Shown here one piece after another: positions 21,805 through 28,651 of a stretch of 28,651 bases of DNA. Position 1 is the stretch's first letter; the number at the start of each line of letters is the position of its first letter. The stretch spans positions 1 to 28,651 of the forward strand of contig NW_003134563.1 of assembly GCF_000003605.2 (NCBI RefSeq), written 5' to 3'. The notes below the pieces were generated by a model, which was not told where the DNA came from, ran no database searches, and saw only the letters and a list, made by a program, of their open reading frames with translations. Origin of the DNA: Saccoglossus kowalevskii (lineage: Eukaryota > Hemichordata > Enteropneusta > Harrimaniidae). Position numbers and translations under genes: made by a program.

Positions 21805-23776
21805 GACGCGAGTCATATGTACTCGCATGTTTGGATTGAGTCATGTGTTCTCCCGTGTTTGGATTAGAGGCATGTGTACTCCCATGTTTGGATTAAGGCA
21901 TGTGTACTCCCATGTTTGGATTAGAGGCATATGTACTCCCATAATTGGATTAGTAGCATGTGTACTCCCATGTTTGTATGAGAGACATGTGTACTTCCAT
22001 GTTTGCAGTAGAGGCATGTGTACTCCCATGTTTGGATTAGAGGCATGTGCACTTCCATGTTTGGATTAGAGGCATATGTACTCCCTTGTTTGGATTAGAG
22101 GTATATGTACTCCCATGTTTGGATTAGAGGCATGTGCACTTCCATGTTTGGATTAGAGGCATATGTACTCCCATGTTTGGATTAGAGGCATGTGTACTCC
22201 CGTGTTTGTATGAGACAGCTGTGTACCTCCATGTTTGGAATAGAGGCATGTGCACTCCCATGTTTGGTATAAAGGCATGTTTACTCCCATGTTTGGATGA
22301 GAGACATGTGTACACCCATGTTTGCATTAGAGGTATGTGTACTCCTATGTTTGCATTAGAGGCTTATGCACTCCCATGTTTGAATTAGAGCCATGTTTAT
22401 TCCCAGTTTGGTATAGAGGCATGTGTACTGCCATGTTTGCATTAGAGGCATATGTACTGCCATGTTTGGATTAGAGGCATGTGTACTCATATGTTTGGAT
22501 TAGAGGCATGTGTACTCCCATGTTTGGATTTGAGGAATATGCACTCCTATGTTTGCATTAGAGGCTTATGCACTCCCGTGTTTGAATTAGAGCCATGTTT
22601 ATTCCCAGATTGGTATAGAGGCATGTGTACTCCCATGTTTGCATTAGAGCCATGTGTACTTCCATGTTTGGATTAAAGGCATGTGCACTCCCATGTTTCC
22701 ATTAGAGTCATGTGCTCTCCCATCTTTGGAATAGAGGCATGTACACTCCCATGTTTGGATTAGAGGCATGTGTACTCCCATGTTTGGATTAGAAGCATGT
22801 GTACCCCCATGTTTGGAATTGAGTCATATGTACTCCCATGTTTAGAATAGAGGCATGTCTACTCCAATGTTTGGATTAGAGGCATATGCACTCCCATGTT
22901 TGACCTGAGTCATATGTACTCGCATGTTTGGATTGAGTCATGTGTTCTCCCGTGTTTGGATTAGAGGCATGTGTACTCCCATGTTTGGATTAAGGCATGT
23001 GTACTCCCATGTTTGGATTAGAGGCATATGTACTCCCATATATAATTGGATTAGTAGCATGTGTACTCCCATGTTTGTATGAGAGACATGTGTACTTCCA
23101 TGTTTGCATTAGAGGCATGTGTACTCCCATGTTAGGATTAGAGGCATGTGCACTTCCATGTTTGGATTAGAGGCATATGTACTCCCTTGTTTGGATTAGA
23201 GGTATATGTACTCCCATGTTTGGAATAGAGGCATGTGCACTTCCATGTTTGGATTAGAGGCATATGTACTCCCATGTTTGGATTAGAGGCATGTGTACTC
23301 CCGTGTTTGTATGAGACAGCTGTGTACCTCCATGTTTGGAATAGAGGCATGTGCACTCCCATGTTTGGTATAAAGGCATGTTTACTCCCATGTTTGGATG
23401 AGAGACATGTGTACTCCCATGTTTGCATTAGAGGTATGTGTACTCCTATGTTTGCATTAGAGGCTTATGCACTCCCATGTTTGAATTAGAGCCATGTTTA
23501 TTCCCAGTTTGGTATAGAGGCATGTGTACTGCCATGTTTGCATTAGAGGCATATGTACTCCCTTGTTTGGATTAGAGGTATATGTACTCCCATGTTTGGA
23601 TTAGAGGCATGTGCACTTCCATGTTTGGATTAGAGGCATATGTAATCCCATGTTTGGAATAGAGGCATGTGCACTCCCATGTTTGGTATAAAGGCATGTT
23701 TACTCCCATGTTTGGATGAGAGACATGTGTACTCCCATGTTTGCATTAGAGGCATGTGTACTCCTATGTTTGCATT
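21805..23776 (+). repeat. Mosaic HOR-B region with three related ACAGCTG segments
   Basis: Positions 21805-22450 match 20385-21030 (offset 1,420). Positions 22452 to about 22900 match 9058 to about 9506 (offset 13,394), with a ACTCATATG, TTTCCATTAG, CATCTTTGG chain. Positions 22915-23550 repeat the AATTGG to TTATTCCCAG order again (offset 1,101 from 22134), with a 4-bp ATAT gain near 23040. At about 23540 GCATTAGAGGCATATG joins CCCTTG, and 23642-23757 repeats 21675-21790. Segment order is clear, but each breakpoint is uncertain by about one monomer. Confidence 0.72.
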
Positions 23777-26700
23777 AGAGGCTTATGCACTCCCATGTTT
23801 GAATTAGAGCCATGTTTATTCCCAGTTTGGTATAGAGGCATGTGTACTGCCATGTTTGCATTAGAGGCATGTGTACTTCCATGTTTGGATTAAAGGCATG
23901 TGTACTCCCATGTTTGGATTAGAGAGGTGTGTACTCCTATGTTTGCATTTGAGGCTTATGCACTCCCATGTTTGAATTAGAGCCATGTTTATTCCCAGTT
24001 TGGTATAGAGGCATGTGTACTCCCACGTTTTGATTATAGGCATATGTACTGCCATGTTTGGATTAGAGGCATGTGTACTCATATGTTTGGATTAGAGGCA
24101 TGTGTACTCCCATGTTTGGATTTGAGGAATATGCACTCCTATGTTTGCATTAGAGGCTTATGCACTCCCGTGTTTGAATTAGAGCCATGTTTATTCCCAG
24201 ATTGGTATAGAGGCATGTGTACTCCCATGTTTGCATTAGAGCCATGTGTACTTCCATGTTTGGATTAGAGGCATATGCACTCCCATGTTTGACCTGAGTC
24301 ATATGTACTCGCATGTTTGGATTGAGTCATGTGTTCTCCCGTGTTTGGATTAGAGGCATGTGTACTCCCATGTTTGGAATAAGGCATGTGTACTCCCATG
24401 TTTGGATTAGAGGTGTGTGTCCTACCATGTTTGCATTAGAGGCATGTGTACTCCCATGTTTGGATTAGAGGCATGTGTATACTCCCATGTGTGGATTAGA
24501 TGCATGTGTACTCCCATGTTTGGAATGGAGGCATGCATACTCCCATGTTTGGATTAGAGGCATATGTACTCCCATGTTTGACCCGAGTCATATGTACTCC
24601 CATGTTTGGATTAAGACACATGTACTCCGATGTTTGGATTAGAGGCATGTGTACTCCCATGTTTTGATTATAGGCATATGTACTTCCATGTTTGGATTAG
24701 AGGCATGTGTACTCCCATGTGTGCATTAGATGCATGTGTACTCCCATGTTTGGAATGGAGGCATGTGTACTCCCATGTTTGGATTAGAGGCATAAGTACT
24801 CCCATGTTTGACCCGAGTCATATGTACTCCCATGTTTGGATTAGAGGCATATGTACTCCCATAATTGGATTAGTAGCATGTGTACTCCCATGTTTGTATG
24901 AGAGACATGTGTACTTCCATGTTAGCATTAGAGGCATGTGTACTCCCATGTTTGGATTAGAGGCATGTGCACTTCCATGTTTGGATTAGAGGCATATGTA
25001 CTCCCTTGTTTGGATTAGAGGTATATGTACTTCCATGTTTGGATTAGAGGCATGTGTACTCCCATGTGTGCATTAGATGCATGTGAACTCCCATGTTTGG
25101 AATGGAGGCATGTGTACTCCCATGTTTGGATTAGAGGCATAAGTACTCCCATGTTTGACCCGAGTCATATGTACTCCCATGTTTGGATTAAGGCATGTGT
25201 ACTCCCATGTTTGGATTAGAGGCATATGTACTCCCATAATTGGATTAGTAGCATGTGTACTCCCATGTTTGTATGAGAGACATGTGTACTTCCATGTTAG
25301 CATTAGAGGCATGTGTACTCCCATGTTTGGATTAGAGGCATGTGCACTTCCATGTTTGGATTAGAGGCATATGTACTCCCTTGTTTGGAGTAGAGGTATA
25401 TGTACTCCCATGTTTGGATTAGAGGCATGTGCACTTCCATGTTTGGATTAGAGGCATATGTACTCCCATGTTTGCATTAGAGGCATGTGTACTCCTATGT
25501 TTGCATTAGAGGCTTATGCACTCCCATGTTTGAATTAGAGCCATGTTTATTCACAGTTTGGTATAGAGGCATGTGTACTCCCACGTTTTGATTATAGGCA
25601 TACGTACTGCCATGTTTGGATTAGAGGCATGTGTACTCATATGTTTGGATTAGAGGCATGTGTACTCCCATGTTTGGATTTGAGGAATATGCACTCCTAT
25701 GTTTGCATTAGAGGCTTATGCACTCCCGTGTTTGAATTAGAGCCATGTTTATTCCCAGATTGGTATAGAGGCATGTGTACTCCCATGTTTGCATTAGAGC
25801 CATGTGTACTTCCATGTTTGGATTAAATGCATGTGCACTCCCATGTTTCCATTAGAGTCATGTGCTCTCCCATCTTTGGAATAGAGGCATGTACACTCCC
25901 ATGTTTGGATTAGAGGCATGTGTACTCCCATGTTTGGATTAGAAACATGTGTACCCCCATGTTTGGAATTGAGTCATATGTACTCCCATGTTTAGAATAG
26001 AGGCATGTGTACTCCCATGTTTGGATTAGAGGCATATGCACTCCCATGTTTGACCTGAGTCATGTGTACTCGCATGTTTGGATTGAGTCATGTGTTCTTC
26101 CGTGTTTGGATTAGAGGCATGTGTACTCCCATGTTTGGATTAAGGCATGTGTGCTCCCATGTTTGGATTAGAGGCATATGTACTCCCATAATTGGATTAG
26201 TAGCATGTGTACTCCCATGTTTGTCTGAGAGACATGTGTACTTCCATGTTTGCAATAGAGGCATGTGTACTCCCATGTTTGGATTAGAGGCATGTGCACT
26301 TCCATGTTTGGATTAAAGGCATGTGTACTCCCATGTTTGGATTAGAGAGGTGTGTACTCCTATGTTTGCATTTGAGGCTTATGCACTCCCATGTTTGAAT
26401 TAGAGCCATGTTTATTCCCAGTTTGGTATAGAGACATGTGTACTGCCATGTTTGCACTAGAGGCATGTGTACTTCCATGTTTGGATTAAAGGCATGTGTA
26501 CTCCCATGTTTGGATTAGAGAGGTGTGTACTCCTATGTTTGCATTTGAGGCTTATGCACTCCCATGTTTGAATTAGAGCCATGTTTATTCCCAGTTTGGT
26601 ATAGAGGCATGTGTACTCCCACGTTTTGATTATAGGCATATGTACTGCCATGTTTGGATTAGAGGCATGTGTACTCATATGTTTGGATTAGAGGCATGTG

Positions 26701-26972
26701 TACTCCCATGTTTGGATTTGAGGAATATGCACTCCTATGTTTGCATTAGAGGGTTATGCACTCCCGTGTTTGAATTAGAGCCATGTTTATTCCCAGATTG
26801 GTATAGAGGCATGTGTACTCCCATGTTTGCATTAGAGCCATGTGTACTTCCATGTTTGGATTAGAGGCATATGCACTCCCATGTTTGACCTGAGTCATAT
26901 GTACTCGCATGTTTGGATTGAGTCATGTGTTCACCCGTGTTTGGATTAGAGGCATGTGTACTCCCATGTTTG
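23777..26972 (+). repeat. Long HOR-B block III
   Basis: This is the third copy of the backbone block and is collinear with block II at 6,502/6,530 bp. The 375-bp doublet (24678-25024 and 25025-25399) has a first copy of 347 bp because a GGATTAAGG monomer is missing near 24840. Private changes include TTCACAGTTTGG near 25551, TTGGAGTAG near 25386, TGTTCTTCCGTG near 26095 and GTCTGAGAGAC near 26223. Its end departs from block II at about 26970, where GGAATAAGG and GGTGTGTGTCC follow instead of AATTGG/TAGTAG. Confidence 0.85.
26310..26655 (+). repeat. 173-bp cassette doublet in block III
   Basis: The units begin at GGATTAAAGG (26310 and 26483), exactly 6,502 bp after the pair at 19808 and 19981. 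The first ends with private readings GAGACATG near 26431 and GCACTAGAGG near 26454. The second runs into CCACGTTTTG. The doublet is clearly part of the block and not an independent local duplication here. Confidence 0.8.
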
Positions 26973-28651
26973 GAATAAGGCATGTGTACTCCCATGTTTG
27001 GATTAAAGGTGTGTGTCCTACCATGTTTGCATTAGAGGCATGTGTACTCCCATGTTTGGATTAGAGGCATGTGTATACTCCCATGTGTGGATTAGATGCA
27101 TGTGTACTCCCATGTTTGGAATGGAGGCATGCATACTCCCATGTTTGGATTAGAGGCATATGTACTCCCATGTTTGACCCGAGTCATATGTACTCCCATG
27201 TTTGGATTAAGACACATGTACTCCGATGTTTGGATTAGAGGCATGTGTACTCCCATGTTTTGATTATAGGCATATGTACTTCCATGTTTGGATTAGAGGC
27301 ATGTGTACTCCCATGTGTGCATTAGATGCATGTGTACTCCCATGTTTGGAATGGAGGCATGTGTACTCCCATGTTTGGATTAGAGGCATAAGTACTCCCA
27401 TGTTTGACCCGAGTCATATGTACTCCCATGTTTGGATTAAGGCATGTGTACTCCCATGTTTGGATTAGAGGCATATGATACTCCCATAATTGGATTAGTA
27501 GCATGTGTACTCCCATGTTTGTATGAGAGACATGTGTACTTTCCATGTTAGCATTAGAGGCATGTGTACTCCCATGTTTGGATTAGAGGCATGTGCACTT
27601 CCATGTTTGGATTAGAGGCATATGTACTCCCTTGTTTGGATTAGAGGTATATGTACTCCCATGTTTGAATTAGAGCCATGTCTATTCCCAGTTTGGTATA
27701 GAGTCATGTGTACTCCCACGTTTTGATTATAGGCATACGTACTGCCATGTTTGGATTAGAGGCATGTGTACTCATATGTTTGGATTAGAGGCATGTGTAC
27801 TCCCATGTTTGGATTTGAGGAATATGCACTCCTATGTTTGCATTAGAGGCTTATGCACTCCCGTGTTTGAATTAGAGCCATGTTTATTCCCAGATTGGTA
27901 TAGAGGCATGTGTACTCCCATGTTTGCATTAGAGCCATGTGTACTTCCATGTTTGGATTAAATGCATGTGCACTCCCATGTTTCCATTAGAGTCATGTGC
28001 TCTCCCATCTTTGGAATAGAGGCATGTACACTCCCATGTTTGGATTAGAGGCATGTGTACTCCCATGTTTGGATTAGAAACATGTGTACCCCCATGTTTG
28101 GAATTGAGTCATATGTACTCCCATGTTTAGAATAGAGGCATGTGTACTCCCATGTTTGGATTAGAGGCATATGCACTCCCATGTTTGACCTGAGTCATGT
28201 GTACTCGCATGTTTGGATTGAGTCATGTGTTCTCCCGTGTTTGGATTAGAGGCATGTGTACTCCCATGTTTGGATTAAGGCATGTGTGCTCCCATGTTTG
28301 GATTAGAGGCATATGTACTCCCATAATTGGATTAGTAGCATGTGTACTCCCATGTTTGTATGAGAGACATGTGTACTTCCATGTTTGCAATAGAGGCATG
28401 TGTACTCCCATGTTTGGATTAGAGGCATGTGCACTTCCATGTTTGGATTAAAGGCATGTGTACTCCCGTGTTTGGATTAGAGAGGTGTGTACTCCTATGT
28501 TTGCATTTGAGACTTATGCACTCCCATGCTTGAATTAGAGCCATGTGTATTCCCTATTTGACATGGAGGCATGTGTACTGCCATGTTTGCATTAGAGGCA
28601 TGTGTACTTCCATGTTTGGATTAAAGGCATGTGTACTGCCATGTTTGCATT
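26973..28651 (+). repeat. HOR-B block IV, running off the window
   Basis: Positions 26973 to about 27650 follow block III at an offset of 2,596 bp, with a single 375-bp cassette rather than a doublet. At about 27650 the CCCTTG monomer joins a CTATTCCCAG monomer, the same private junction as near 16075. From 27764 the order matches 25629 onward at 2,135 bp. One-base gains occur near 27478 (CATATGATACTCCC) and 27541 (GTACTTTCC). The 173-bp cassette starts at 28445 and its next copy at 28618, but both carry unusual changes. Confidence 0.8.

Larger units (their letters stand above)
1..28651 (+). repeat. 29-bp tandem satellite array filling the window
   Basis: The sequence is a head-to-tail series of about 990 monomers. 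The commonest form is 29 bp: a 17-base part CATGTTTGGATTAGAGG followed by a 12-base part CATGTGTACTCC. Frequent 28-bp forms lose one base (GGATTAAGG in place of GGATTAGAGG) or carry GACCCGAGTC. The consensus is about 45% G+C, has G and T in excess on this strand, and contains no CpG. Orientation never inverts and no non-satellite base run is visible, so neither array edge is in the window. Variants such as AATTGGATTAGTAG, TATGAGAGACATG, TTATTCCCAG and GTTTTGATTATAGG recur in fixed order and define higher-order repeats. The family is not one I recognise. A eukaryotic heterochromatic block is an inference from length, homogeneity and hierarchy. Confidence 0.98.

Noticed and set aside
24630-24989. 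A 119-codon plus-strand open frame of repeated Cys-rich short peptides
   Set aside because: It is lengthened only because a 28-bp monomer is missing near 24840; the paralogous positions at 12875 and 18100 stop earlier. No domain, signal or initiation context supports a gene.
10279-27468. Identical 2,596-bp spacing between 10279/12875 and 24630/27226
   Set aside because: The content of the two intervals differs (a 1,067-bp tandem in one, a 375-bp doublet and 173-bp doublet in the other). Lengths are quantised by monomer steps, so I treat the equal length as chance.
1-28651. CRISPR array with 29-bp repeats
   Set aside because: The repeats are directly adjacent with no unique spacers, and nothing resembles cas genes or a leader.
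1-28651. Coding minisatellite (long repetitive protein)
   Set aside because: The 29-bp unit is not a multiple of three and has many 27, 28, 30 and 31-bp variants; no frame stays open beyond about 130 codons.
1-28651. CENP-B box or telomere repeat
   Set aside because: No TTCG/CGGG pattern of the CENP-B box and no TTAGGG-type run is present in either strand.
1-28651. Strong hairpin or cruciform-forming monomer
   Set aside because: CATG, GTAC and CATATG are short self-complementary words, and TGAC/GTCA arms are only four bases; I see no long inverted repeat, and orientation is uniform throughout.

Overview
The whole 28,651-base window is one uninterrupted tandem-repeat (satellite) array. The basic unit is a 29-bp monomer. 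Its first 17 bases read CATGTTTGGATTAGAGG and its last 12 read CATGTGTACTCC, so about 990 monomers lie head to tail, all in the same orientation. I found no unique sequence, transposon, tRNA, rRNA, CRISPR array, telomere repeat or credible gene. Reading frames of up to about 130 codons occur on both strands. They are by-products of a 29-bp unit whose reading phase repeats every 87 bp, and I annotate none as coding. A 28-kb pure satellite with higher-order structure and strong CpG depletion points to a eukaryotic chromosome, probably with CpG methylation, in heterochromatin such as a pericentromeric, subtelomeric or interstitial block. I do not recognise the species or the satellite family.

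The monomers are not interchangeable. Roughly fifteen recognisable variants recur in a fixed order and define higher-order repeats (HORs). Region A (1-4858) holds two and a half copies of a 1,958-bp HOR. Each copy splits into a 1,209-bp and a 749-bp subunit that share most of their content. Positions 4859-6298 are a scrambled zone made of re-used A segments plus a 195-bp bridge (5617-5811) with the B-type monomer order.

Region B (6299-28651) uses the same ancestral variant order but carries its own diagnostic bases and extra variants. It is a mosaic of segments copied at distances of 173, 375, 1,067, 2,596, about 5,220 and 6,502 bp. Three long paralogous blocks (about 12022-15050, 17275-20470 and 23777-26972), and a fourth that runs off the end, form its backbone. 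The 375-bp (13-monomer) cassette appears as a tandem doublet at five sites and singly at three. The 173-bp (6-monomer) cassette appears as a doublet at four sites, with a fifth starting at the right edge.

No genes act together here. What the window records is the history of the array: amplification, unequal exchange and local copying. The points most worth a second look are the shared ancestral monomer order of A and B, the B-type bridge inside A-type sequence, a 120-bp cluster of uncompensated one-base insertions near 21540-21660, a burst of substitutions at the right edge, and fixed-phase TGAGTCA/CGAGTCA motifs carried only by specific monomers.
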